Shown piece after piece: positions 1-9,400 of a stretch of 14,956 nucleotides of DNA. Under the pieces are notes generated by a model. That model was given only the letters and a program-made list of their open reading frames with translations. It searched no databases and was not told the origin of the DNA. This DNA is from Ettlia oleoabundans (Eukaryota > Chlorophyta > Chlorophyceae > Chlamydomonadales): NCBI GenBank assembly GCA_019693395.1, contig JAAMXP010000532.1:6865-21820 (forward strand), given 5' to 3'. The position numbers and the translations under genes were made by a program. Position 1 is the first letter of the stretch; each line of letters begins with the position of its first letter.

Positions 1-279
1 CATGCCTGTGTAGACGCCATCCCAAAAGGAAATTAGGGCAAGAGATAATGGTATTTCCCAGAAGGGAAGACAGGAGAACTGTTGGAAATTGAAGGGGTTA
101 GGAGTGGCAGGCAGGGAACCAGAGTGAAATCGATGCAGGTCATGTGGAGTAATATGGGCGTGCTGCATGCGTGGCATTCGTTTGTTTGATTGTTTCACCA
201 TTTGTTGGAAACCTGTTGGTGCGGTGGCAAGCGCAGAGTGGGCTGACTTGTCTGGTTTGGCGCATCTGTGGCCTTGCAG

Positions 280-342
280 GTGGACAAGTGGGTGCGGCGA
301 TTGCTGAAAGCCAACCCCGGCGAGTACGAAGTGCGGCTGTAG
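280..342 (+). CDS. Terminal exon of an upstream gene (product not recognised)
   Basis: The last coding exon of a gene that starts left of the window. A pyrimidine-containing acceptor ending in TTGCAG (274-279) is followed by an open frame that reads VDKWVRRLLKANPGEYEVRL and ends in TAG at 340-342. The short basic-then-acidic C terminus is protein-like, but 20 residues are too few to name a family. Bases 1-279 are then the 3' part of the preceding intron; I see no other exon there. Longer open frames overlapping this stretch have poor composition and do not fit the splice signal. The phase at 280 is assumed to be 0 and cannot be tested without the previous exon. The gene runs in the same direction as the ankyrin gene downstream. 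Confidence 0.55.
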   Translation: MDKWVRRLLKANPGEYEVRL

Positions 343-853
343 CGAGGCAGGCCCTGGCAGTCATAACAGGAGAGAACAGGAACAATAAGATACGCACTTG
401 GGCGTGGCTTGAGGAAGACAAGCAGTGGAGGGGCCCTAAGGGTCTGGCTTTTGCTGCCCACCATACGGGCAGCACTGACAGTAGCAGGAAGACAGCTGTA
501 CAGCACTGGGTCGCTACAGCAGCACCCTACAGCACCCCGTGGCATGACTTTGCTCTGCCTAAAAGCTGGCCTACGACCATTGCCCATGCTGGTGGTGACT
601 GCAAACAGGGTCATCGCATGGCGTTACCCTGCCTCTTCTCGCTTGACGCTCTGCTCTACCCAGCACACTCCTGCAATGCGGCACTCCCATGTTTGCTGTT
701 TACTGCCGTCCCTGTACCAGTTCTGTGCGAGAGAGATAAGCAGGCGATAAATCAGGAAAGTTAGAAGGCTGAGAGTGACAAACCTGAGACATTGGCTACA
801 GTATGAAACAACGGCACAGCAACATAAACCCTGTCAAATTGTTGTTGAGCTAC

Positions 854-1221
854 CACAGCTGCGGGGCTGTGACTGTGCAGTGCTGTTGTAAGTTGACAGT
901 AGGCTTGGAAGAGGGTGATAAGGAAAGAGGAATCATAGGTGAACTCACAGGTTGATTGGGTCGGGCCGATCTGCAGGAGCGCCTTGCAGGGTTGCTCAGC
1001 AGGGCATGGCTGGTGCTCATGGGCAACATCGCAGGTGGCAATCGAATCCTTCAGGTGACATGCTGTTCATACAAAGATGCCGCTGGCTGCCTGAAAGGGA
1101 TGAGTATTTAGTTGCAGCGTGGCCAGCAGTCAAAACATGAGCCCCGTTGTATCGCACACCCAAGTCGGTTTCCCGCTATGGGCCGGTTTGGTCTCACAGC
1201 GGCAGCTGCAGTCCTCCAGCT
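854..1221 (+). repeat. Diverged direct repeat, copy 1 (partner 4189-4581)
   Basis: A stretch of about 370 bp that is collinear with 4189-4581. Matching blocks occur in the same order and at similar spacing: CACAGCTGCGGG (854-865 and 4189-4200); a TGTAA-bearing block (878-892 and 4208-4225); a 24-mer beginning CTGCAGG at 971-994 and 4314-4337 with 21 of 24 identical; GCGTGGCCAGCAGT (1117-1130 and 4484-4497, identical); and a GG(T/C)CGG(G)TTTGGTCT block (1180-1221 and 4540-4581). It covers the 3' end of the upstream gene and the region before the ankyrin gene. Confidence 0.6.
887..891 (+). promoter_or_regulatory. Poly(A) signal TGTAA of the upstream gene; 3' UTR about 343-905
   Basis: TGTAA is the usual polyadenylation signal of volvocine and related green algae, with cleavage typically 10-20 nt downstream. 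This is the first TGTAA after the TAG at 340-342, so the 3' UTR would be about 560 nt, which is long but within the algal range. Nothing else in 343-886 looks like a gene. Confidence 0.5.
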
Positions 1222-1449
1222 TTTCATCACTTGCGCAACAAGCAACATACCTTATTGAGGTAATCGTGGGTTAACAGCACGGTTTTGCAGCCGGTAAGCT
1301 GGTCAAGATCAGCGGTAGGCTGCATGGATGTCCGCTGTCGGCAGCGGCGGGGCGCTTTGTCGCCAGCAGGGCGCCGGCAGAGATCTTGGGAGTTCCGAGG
1401 CGGAAACCCTTGCTTCTCTGTGTGCCCAGGATTCATACCTGCCGGTATC
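906..1449. other. Intergenic and 5' region of the ankyrin gene
   Basis: No gene is supported here. The first two thirds belong to repeat copy 1. The remainder should hold the promoter and 5' UTR of the ankyrin gene, but no clear TATA box or other known promoter element was seen. An in-frame ATG at 1324-1326 would extend the ankyrin protein by 42 residues of Arg/Gly-rich sequence and is a less likely start. Confidence 0.4.
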
Positions 1450-3744
1450 ATGTCTACCTTGGCCCAAAATGTCCTCGGTAGCAGCAGCGACACCGTCAGC
1501 GTGTGGCAGGCTCTGTTGTCGAATGACGCCGACACAGTTGCTGCGCTGCTTCGGCACAGGCGAGGCAGCGAATCGGACGGCGCAGGGTGGGTGGCGGCGG
1601 CACGTGGACCGTGCGGCCTGACGCCGCTACACGCTGCCGTCCTGGGCGGGTGTACAACGGCACTTCCGTTCTTGGCTACAGCAGGAGTGCCGCTTGACGC
1701 GGTCATGGAGCCATCACTTGCCGAGAGTGATAGGGCATACATACGTATTACGACTTTCCTGTCGAGCCGAGGCGTCAATGTCAAAAACCTGTCATATGAG
1801 CAGTGCAGTGAGCTACTGGCCTTTGGCCGCACGGCACTCGCTATGGCAGTCAGGTTTGTGCACTGTTGAAAGCCGCACTTGCTGCTTCGCTTGCTGATAG
1901 AAGCACAACAGAAGTATGTGTGCATGTCTTCAAGGCTAGGCAGCTTTCAAGGCTGTGGTTGATTTGAACGCACTCGTGAGCCCTTGCTGTGACCCGCACA
2001 CACGGTCTTTCTGCCAACCTTCACATGCCCCACGCAGCCTGCAAGACTTGGACTCTGTACATCAGCTGCTACAGCTTGGTGCCGACCCTAATGCGGGCAC
2101 GCACAGACAGACAGCCCTTGGGGGCCTTTGCTCCCAGTTGTTTAGGGGGCACAACAGCTCTACATGGCTCGAATATGCCGAGGTGCTCTTGAAGAGCGGC
2201 GCAAATGTTTTCATGCAGGAGCCGAGCGCAACATACAGTAGCCTCCTTAAAACACTCGCAAGAGCTCACGAAAAGTGTCAAGGCGGCTCCCCTGTGGCAT
2301 CGGCTTGCATGGCTCATTGGAGCAGCAGCGGCAGGCTGGCAGGCAGGTGGTGGGCACCAAGCGGCAGGCATTGGCCCTGTTCAACACAGCAGTGTGGGAT
2401 GGCCATCCCGCGCTGCTCAGCCACGCCATCAGCTGCCTGGAATCAGCTGACTTGGCACAAGATGAAGAGACTGAAGCAGCATATAACGCTGACCTGGTGT
2501 TTCAAGCGGCTAAGGCTTCGTTTGACCGTAGTTCGGTTGGCCAAGCAATTCCTCTGCTGCTTGCCAGCCGACCAGCAGCTAGCTTTGCCGCCACCGGCGA
2601 GCTTGGCCGCATTTTGGCATGGGCAGTCCGCCATCGGGTCGCGGATTTAATCGTGATGCTCCACCGTGCTGGTGCTTGCATTGAGGCAGATATGGTGTTA
2701 GGGGGTGTTCGAAACCTGTCGCCAGCTGTCATTGAGGCTCTGCTGACTTGCGCACAGCCAGCAATGCCGACGCAGGAAGTATGCAGCTACCATTATGCCT
2801 ACACCTGCCCTATCCACTATGCGCTGCGCACAGCAGTGAGTTTTGTCCAGGTTGTTTTGCCTGCTTCTGTTGCACAGCATGCATGTCATGCCACTGGTGC
2901 AGCTTCTCATCTGTCGTGGTGAACGATTCTGGCCGCTCGACCTGGAACGCAACCGATTTGCAGGTTGTTTTGTTCAGCGAATCTGAGGGCTATGGCTGAC
3001 ACCCCCGTTGCGTGTGTTTGTGCAGGATTGGCAGAGCGGTGATAACTGGGCCCGCTGGCGCATCCCACAAAGAGCGGTGCGTGTGTTGGAGCTGCTGCGT
3101 GCCGCCGGCTACCGCCCAACTGTGTACCGCAACGTAGTGCCTCCGCCCGATTTCAATCTGGGCACGGCGGTGCGGGATGCGCTGGACCCTTTTGAGGTGG
3201 AACCCTCCTACAAACAACCACGCATGCACAGGTGGGCGGAGTCAGTCTTCTTTTTATTTTCCTGGCATGCTGTATCTGCTGCAAAGGTTCTGGCTTGGAA
3301 AGCAGATTGTTTTGGAAAACCGTGGGTGCTGAGGTCGTAACTGCAGCACCGGCATGTCCTTGTCCTGCACTTTCTTGCAAGGCTTTGGTATCCAAGGTTG
3401 CTCCTGGTGAACCCTGTGTAGATGCAACCGCATTATGGTATTCCAGCCAGACAATGTCCACGAATTGCTGAACTATTGCATGCCGAGAAGGTTGCTAACG
3501 TGTTTTTCGAGTTTTCAAGGTAACGGCAATGAAGTCGCTTGCATTTCCCTGCAGGCTGGTGTTTGTGGCTCGCAGCGGCAGCTGGAGCCCCGCAACCCAC
3601 CACCGTTGGCCTGATGCCTTCAAGGCAGCCGCCCGCACCCTGCTGCTGGCCAGCAGGCGCACAAAGGTTAGTTCCCAGCAGCAAGATGCATCCATGGCTG
3701 GCACATGCAGCCCAACCAATCCCAGCATTGATGTGGGTGGCACA

Positions 3745-3776
<32 letters not shown>

Positions 3777-3885
3777 CCAATCCACCGTCCACGGCCACAG
3801 CTGCGGCTTGAGTCTGCTTCCAGCTGAGGCGGTGCTGCGTGTGCTGGAGCTGGCGGCAGCACCCATGTCAGCCTGGATGGAGTGA
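1450..3885 (+). CDS. Ankyrin-repeat protein (five-exon model, 556 aa)
   Basis: Exons: 1450-1853, 2038-2274, 2343-2835, 3026-3231, 3555-3885 (stop TGA). All joins are phase-consistent. The ATG at 1450 opens MSTLAQNVLG. Ankyrin-like units include GLTPLHAAVLGG (about residues 56-67), GRTALAMAV joined across intron 1 to SLQDLDSVHQLLQLGADPN (126-154), LEYAEVLLKSGANVF (179-193), LALFNTAVWDGHPALL in exon 3, CPIHYALRTA at the end of exon 3, and IPQRAVRVLELLRAAGYRP in exon 4. The C terminus has a nine-Ser run coded by AGC repeats and ends LPAEAVLRVLELAAAPMSAW, resembling the closing helices of other algal ankyrin proteins. No signal peptide or membrane segment was seen. The role is unknown; ankyrin arrays usually bind other proteins. 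Intron 2 (2275-2342, only 68 nt) is the weakest part: a frame change there requires either this intron or a frameshift. Earlier exons cannot be excluded. Confidence 0.72.
1854..1913 (+). other. Optional extension of ankyrin exon 1 (alternative 5' splice site)
   Basis: The chosen donor is GTTTGT at 1854. A stronger-looking donor, GTATGT, lies exactly 60 nt downstream at 1914-1919 and leaves the same phase. The 60 nt between them contain one in-frame TGA (1867-1869) followed by codons for LLLRLLIEAQQ, which resembles an ankyrin second helix. Use of the first donor gives perfect ankyrin spacing, so it is taken as the main one. Confidence 0.4.
3745..3771 (+). repeat. AGC trinucleotide microsatellite (nine units)
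   Basis: Nine AGC triplets in the last exon of the ankyrin gene, read as nine serines. Trinucleotide repeats keep the frame when they change length, so alleles may differ in the Ser run. Confidence 0.9.
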
Positions 3886-4219
3886 TGGGCGGAGGAAGCC
3901 TTTTATGGAGATCGGGCATTGAGGGGAACCCTGCATGGCCAGGCAAACACCCATGCGCTGCATGGGCCCCAGGGTAGAGCGGCATTACATGACTGTTACA
4001 AGGGGTTGGGGTGGGCAGCTGCCGGCATCTGATTCCAGAGGGTGCACTCTGACTTGTTTCAGGCTACCCAGTTTGCCATGCCACTTAGCAGCCAATGGCA
4101 ATGCCACCTGCTCTGCACATTTTAACATTTTAAATTGTCACTGCATTGCAAAGCAACAACAACAACTCTTTTCCTAACTACGTGTTGTCACAGCTGCGGG
4201 CGCTTTGCAGGGCTGTTGC

Positions 4220-4232
4220 TGTAACGCTGTAA
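4220..4232 (+). promoter_or_regulatory. Two overlapping-range TGTAA poly(A) signals of the ankyrin gene
   Basis: TGTAA occurs at 4220-4224 and again at 4228-4232, and nowhere between the TGA at 3883-3885 and 4219. The 3' UTR would be about 3886-4250. Both signals lie inside repeat copy 2, just as the upstream gene's TGTAA lies in copy 1. Confidence 0.6.
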
Positions 4233-4456
4233 TACGACAGAGAGATTAAAGGTGACAAGGACATGGAAAGAGTGGCGCAGTCAAGCTAACGGGCTGCCCA
4301 GGGTCGGACTGAGCTGCAGGGGCGCCTTGTGGGGTTGATGCATCTCACTTGAGCCCAGCCAGCCTGCGCAGCAATATATGTGGACTACAAAGTTCCCTGG
4401 CTTGCATAGTGAGCAAAGCAAGACGCTATCAAGATATCTAACATCCAGGACAGCTT

Positions 4457-4479
4457 CCTCGAGGTGATGAGACTCGAGG
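4457..4479. repeat. Small inverted repeat (7-bp arms, 9-nt loop)
   Basis: CCTCGAG at 4457-4463 pairs with CTCGAGG at 4473-4479. It lies inside repeat copy 2. No function can be assigned. Confidence 0.6.
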
Positions 4480-4674
4480 CTCGGCGTGGCCAGCAGTAAT
4501 GGGGCCTTAACGCAACACGCCACTCCGTGCCGCTGCTCTGGGTCGGGTTTGGTCTGACAGCGCCGCTGCTGCCCTCCCGCTGTCCATAAAAAACAAAAAA
4601 CAGCGAACGTGCTCAGGTAATTGAGTATCCAAAGGTATGACATGGAAGTTATTAGGCTGGCCAGATGTCTCATG

Positions 4675-4679
4675 TTACA
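4675..4679 (-). promoter_or_regulatory. Candidate poly(A) signal TGTAA of CWC22
   Basis: TTACA on the + strand, TGTAA on the - strand. It is the only such site between the CWC22 stop (5747-5749) and this point. Its distance from the stop is long, so an atypical nearer signal could be used instead. Confidence 0.35.
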
Positions 4680-4939
4680 GCGGTGGGGAGCATATTACGG
4701 AAATTGGTGGGCAGCGACTATCACTGCGCAACGCGCGGCGCCGCGAGAGGTTCAGCCTAGACCTAGGAAGCGGGGCTTGCAACGGCGGAGCAGTTTGGGT
4801 GGTATTTGCTGACAGAAAGTGCCAATTTGTAAACAGGCGGGCAAAGCAGCGGGGCTCGGTGGTCTTCCTGAGGATCCTGCCGCCTGTCATGCACAGCAGA
4901 GGTGCGCCGGCGCCCTGCCTGGCCAAGCCGCCCAGCTGT

Positions 4940-4976
4940 GCAGTCAGGCTGCCCATGCGCAGTCAGGCTGCCCATG
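4940..4976. repeat. Tandem duplication of an 18-mer (period 19)
   Basis: GCAGTCAGGCTGCCCATG occurs at 4940-4957 and again, identically, at 4959-4976, separated by one C. Perfect identity points to a recent duplication in non-coding DNA. Confidence 0.9.
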
Positions 4977-5746
4977 GAATGACTCTGTCGGCAGACGTAT
5001 TAATGGTGCATCACATCTGTGCTCTGCAATCGGGCCAGCTGCTGCGCTGGCTGCAGGTGCAAAAAGGAGGGCCTGCCACCAGAAGAGGGCTGCACAGCGC
5101 TGCAACAACGGTGGCAGCCCCGCAAGTCCGCTCTCTGTCTGCCGCCTCCAACGAGATTTCTACACCAACATACATTGCAATGGCCCCGTGAAACGGCAAC
5201 AGTCGACAAAAACACTTGCAACATGTTGTCTTGCTCAACCTGTCCATAGGTGCCTCATGCCCTGCCGTGTTCCTCAACCCGAGAAGCTATACATTCACAT
5301 GGGCCTGCTCTGCAACACTACCTCTGCACCATACCACCTGCTTGTCCCTCCAGGTCCTCGACAGCACTAATATCATGCTTCAGGGTTTGTCAGTAGCTGT
5401 CGGTGGCGCCAGGTTTTCTTTCACATGCACTGGCATCACGTGCAAGGCTGTGGCCTAAAACTAGCTGGCTGCCAGGCTAAAAGAAGTCGACGCCAGCATG
5501 GCTCACTTTGCCATTAGAGGAGGCAGGTGAGGAGGCAGGCAGGGTGCCAAAGCAGGCATCAACAGCAAGAAAACCAAGCACACAGAGACGGGGAATGTAC
5601 GATGTACAAGCAAGCAGATCATGGAAGGTTTGCATGTCAAAGCCCTCACTTAGGCTTCCGATTAGAGCTCAACTGTCGATTACTCCTATTCAACCCTAAC
5701 CCAACCAATGCGCGGTGCTGGCTGGCTGCCAGAGAGTGCTGCCACA

Positions 5747-6459
5747 TCAGCGCCGACGCCGGCGGTCCCGCGAGTCGCTGCGGTCCCGTCGGCGCCGCTC
5801 CTCCCCCCGCCTGTCATCTCCCCTCTCCCTCTCCCTCTCAGGGCTCCCGCCTCGCCTGCCGCTGTCACGCGCAGGCTCCCGCCCCGCCTCCCTGCTACCG
5901 CTGCGCCGCCGTACCGCCTGACGCTCCCGGCTGTCCCGCCTCGCCTGCCGCTCCTCCCGCCGCCTATCGGCAAGCTCTCTGTCAGATCCCGGCTGGCCAT
6001 TGAGCGGATGCTCGTCCCTCCCATCCCTAGCGCCGCCGCGCCGCCGCTCTGCTGCAGGCGGGGAGCGCCGCCCGCCGTCTCTGTCGGCATCCCCAACGCG
6101 ACGGGCACCGGCGGGAGGCGAGACTCTCCCACCCCTGACCTTGCCATTATCCTTCCCCTTGCTCTCGTCCTTCTCCTTCTCCTTGCCTTTGCCGCGCCGC
6201 AGCTTCCTATCCTCCTCCTCGCTCTCACTCTCGCTGCTGCTGGACTCCGACCCACTACTGCTGCTGCTGCTGCCGCTGTCGGACGAGTCAGAGCTGCTGC
6301 TGCTGCTGCTGGACCCAGAGTCGCTGTCAGAGTCAGAAGATGAGGAGGAGGAGGTGTCGCTCTCGCTGCTGCCCGCCTGAGCGGCAGCCGCCGCCGCCTG
6401 CTGCGCCGCCAGCATCTTGGGCAGGTTCTTGAGGATGTCGCGCATGCGGTCGGTGAGGC
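5747..6459 (-). other. CWC22: CWC22 terminal exon with Ser/Asp-rich and Arg-rich tail
   Basis: Codes residues 687-922. It starts [20 protein letters not shown], completing the conserved core, then an Ala run, a Ser/Asp stretch of about 60 residues, a Lys/Glu/Asp block ([13 protein letters not shown]), and an Arg/Asp/Ser/Glu tail ending [11 protein letters not shown]. Such disordered tails are usual in CWC22. Long open frames on the opposite strand and in other frames here are by-products of the skewed composition. Confidence 0.9.
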
Positions 6460-9400
6460 CTGAGGAGGTGTGGGAGGAAACAGCGACAGAAGCAAGTACC
6501 GTGAATTTGAATGATGATGGAGGGAGGGACAGCGACCCAAAGAGATTATAGTAAGTAATCATAAAACAATTAGAAGAGACGGATATGCAGGCCGGCGCCA
6601 GGTTGTGCGGCGGTTGCTTTTGCTCACGAACGCTGGGGATGCTGGTGTGAACTTTGGCCAGAAACAGAAGCAAGTACTGTCAATATAAAATGTGTGGAGG
6701 GAAACTGTCAGGCTGGCCCCGGGCCTGCGACTAATTGCTGCTTCAGGGAAAGGGTGGCGCAGCTAGCTGTATGCCTACGTCCGTTGAAAGCATGCGATGC
6801 AAACAGGGGCGCCCATCCAAGCTGGGGCAGACTGTGCTGCCATTTCTCGCTGGCTGGCGCCCAGCCCAGCAGGTCCCCGCCAGCGCAGCGCAACTCCCCA
6901 CAAAGTGCAGCACCACTCCTTGCAAGTGCAGTTCACGGCATGTCACAGCAAATACAACAGGGCAGCCGCTCACCTCCCAGGCCGATGGATGTGAAGAAGT
7001 TGATTGAGAAGCGCATGTTGCGGGGGGTGTCCTTGGGGAAGACGCCGTCAAACCAATCCTGCGGGGCGGGAGGGAGCATACCGGAGGGTGGGAGAGAGCA
7101 GGGTAAGAGGTTGGGGCAAAGCATGTGTTCAAGGGGTTGCTGTTCTGCAAAGCGCGTTGCATTGGAACAGGTGCGGGTAAATCGTTTTTGAGGAGGAATG
7201 GAGGCGGCAACAGAAGCTAGGGCCAGGGCAGAGGAGGTGCAAAGCAAGAGCATGGTGGGCAGGTAGGGGGCTTGCCCTCACCAGGCAGGTTGGGTCGTTG
7301 AAGCGCTTGTTCAGCTGTACCAGGCCCATGGTCTCCGCCAGCTCCTGCAGGGGGACGAGGGAGGGTAAAGAAAGGACACGGGTGAACAAGGGAGGGGGAA
7401 TCAGAGAGCAAAGAAGGGGTAAGGATAAAAAGATTGAGGGTAACCGTTAAGTTCGCGAATCGATGGGGTGGTGGCTGAAAGCAATGTTCACCATGTTCTC
7501 CTGCCCACGCAACACACATCCGCTCCACCGCAATCTCATACTCATCACATCCATGACGATTACCAGAGCACCCGCCTGTGAACAGCATCTTGATGAGACA
7601 CCAGCACGCCCACCAACCCACACACTCCTAAAGAAGACCATTGATAAAATAGAGTACCGCCAAACCCACCCACCTGGAACAGAATTTTGATGAAGATGCG
7701 CGAGCTGCTCGTGGTGTCCTCCTCTGTCAAGCGGATGACCTGAGGGTGCAAGAAAGAAAAAGGAAAGACGGTCGGATTGGTCGGGCGCATTGGCAGCAGG
7801 GGGTTGCACAACTGGAGGGCACAGGCGCTGGCGCAAGTAAGGAAGGATCGCAAAGAAGCAGAGGAGAAGACGTGCCAAGGGGCGTAGGGCGGCAAGGGCT
7901 GCAGGGGCAGAACCACAATTGGGGGTGTGAGCAACCATGGAAAGCAAGCCCCAGTAAGCCTGAGCAGCCCCCGCGATCCCACTACGCCCGCTCACGTTGG
8001 GTGCGTGCGCAGCCCCAGCCCCCCCCAACCCCCCACCCCACCCCATCCCCCACCCCCCCAACACGAACGCAAACCACACCCACCCACCTGCAGCACCGCC
8101 CATGGTATGGCATCCGTGGAGAGCAGGTGCGCAAACAGCTTGGCGGTGTTGCGCAGCTTGTTGGTCTCAAGCCTGAAGTGCAAAAATTCACAAGGAGAGA
8201 ATACGTCGAAGATTCCACAATGCGCGATGCTCTGCCACCAAGATGCCTGATTTTTCCATTTGCCATTAAAGGCCATGCTACTGGCCGCTCTTGCCGGAGG
8301 GCTGCCACAGAGCTTGCCTATCGAACCCCAAGCTGTTTGCTAGCACAACCCTCTGCGCTGCCTCAACTGGCAGTCAACGCACTGACACGTAATGGTCACT
8401 GCATGCAAGTCAGCTCCCTACCTGTGTACATGCTACTACCGCGGCACAAACGCTTTGGAGGGCTGATAAGGGAGTTACCCCCATCCCCCACCACACGTCC
8501 GCCACCCACCCGCTCACCTGTGTATGAGCTGGTACTGCTGCACAAAGGCCTCTGAGAAGCAGTCGGCATACTCGCGCCTCAGCTTGCAGAAGCGCTCCGC
8601 CAGCAGGGCGTAGTACCTGCGGTACAAACAGGGCAATACAATGGCGGTACAATAATGTGGGTGGAATTGTTGAGAAACCGAACAGGAGAGCGTCTTAGTG
8701 AACATTGAAGAAGGCCGCTGAGAGGAGTGTGGCGTCACTCTCGCTGTTCGGCAGCCCAGAGGTCAAACAACTACAAAGCATGCACAGCAGGCCCATCACC
8801 CCCAGACTGCTGCAATTTTGCATTGCCTGCTCAGCCAGCTGCAGCCACAGTTGCCTCATCGCCTCACCATGTCAGGCACATCAACCACCCTCCCAGCACT
8901 ATGTGTGAGGCAGAAGGAATGCAATGACCCATTTTCTCCCAATTTGGGCTTTCTTGTTGTTGTTCTTTTCTTGCTGCTTTTCTAATGCTCTAAGCAAGGG
9001 TAATAAGCCTCACTTGATAAAGGTCTTCTCGTTTGAGCAGCACTCTATGATCATGGTGGCCAGCTCCATCTCCTGACCATCGGGGATGCCCTGCAGATGG
9101 GTGGAAAAAAGGTGGTGCATGTGAGGAAGAGCGTGGAGGCCGGGTTGAGGTGGTTGGTTGGGCTAACCGGATGAGTGAGCAGGGTTTGGGGTGGGGCGGG
9201 CATGCGCCGTGCGGGTATGGTGACGGCAAACTTAGCAGGCGGGGTTAGTCATGCTGCCCACGTGGGTGGCCGCCACCCTTCCAAACCCCTCCATCCACAA
9301 GGCATGCCCCCGCTGTCACAAAAGGCACACCATACACGCTCCGCAGCAGCGGTTGAGACCCACCCACCATTTTGAGCAGCTTGTGTCCCGCCTCCTCAAA

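Larger units (their letters stand above)
4189..4581 (+). repeat. Diverged direct repeat, copy 2 (partner 854-1221)
   Basis: Collinear with 854-1221; the matching blocks are listed in that entry. The copy begins in the ankyrin 3' UTR and runs into the gap between the convergent genes. It contains AGTGGCGCAG (4271-4280), which resembles a tRNA-type A box, but a good B box at tRNA spacing is lacking, so a tRNA-derived SINE origin is only a possibility. Confidence 0.6.
4582..5746. other. CWC22 3' UTR and/or intergenic DNA; no gene supported
   Basis: Open frames of up to 184 codons occur on the + strand and 88 on the - strand, but none shows a domain, a plausible exon chain or repeat-free composition. 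If CWC22 uses the minus-strand TGTAA at 4675-4679, most of this stretch is its 3' UTR of about 1.07 kb. A 19-bp tandem duplication lies at 4940-4976. Confidence 0.45.

Noticed and set aside
171..764. 197-codon + strand open frame at the left end
   Set aside because: It ignores the clear acceptor at 278-279, shows no recognisable protein, and overlaps a better terminal exon in another frame.
2836..3025. Repeated CAGGTTGTTTTG at 2848-2859 and 2961-2972 in ankyrin intron 3
   Set aside because: A single low-complexity 12-mer with no extension; not enough for a repeat call.
4464..4555. GTGATGA followed by CTGA about 85 nt later, a possible box C/D snoRNA
   Set aside because: No terminal stem and no C'/D' boxes were found; short boxes like these occur by chance.
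4637..5191. 184-codon + strand open frame between the convergent genes
   Set aside because: No domain or convincing exon signals; it includes the 19-bp tandem duplication and has overlapping open frames of similar length in other frames and on the other strand.
5686..6540. Long Arg/Ala-rich open frames in other frames and on the + strand over the CWC22 last exon
   Set aside because: They are by-products of the GC- and repeat-rich coding sequence; the CWC22 frame matches the conserved family and runs to a natural stop.
6745..6810. GGAAAGGGTGGCGCAG in a CWC22 intron resembling the A-box-like part of repeat copy 2, with a GGGGCGCC further on as in copy 2
   Set aside because: Only about 15 bases match well, the rest does not align, and no cloverleaf forms; too weak to call a third repeat copy.
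8318..8340. Minus-strand GGGGTTCGATAG, similar to a tRNA T loop
   Set aside because: The flanking bases do not form a five-pair T stem and no D or anticodon arm fits; it is in a CWC22 intron.
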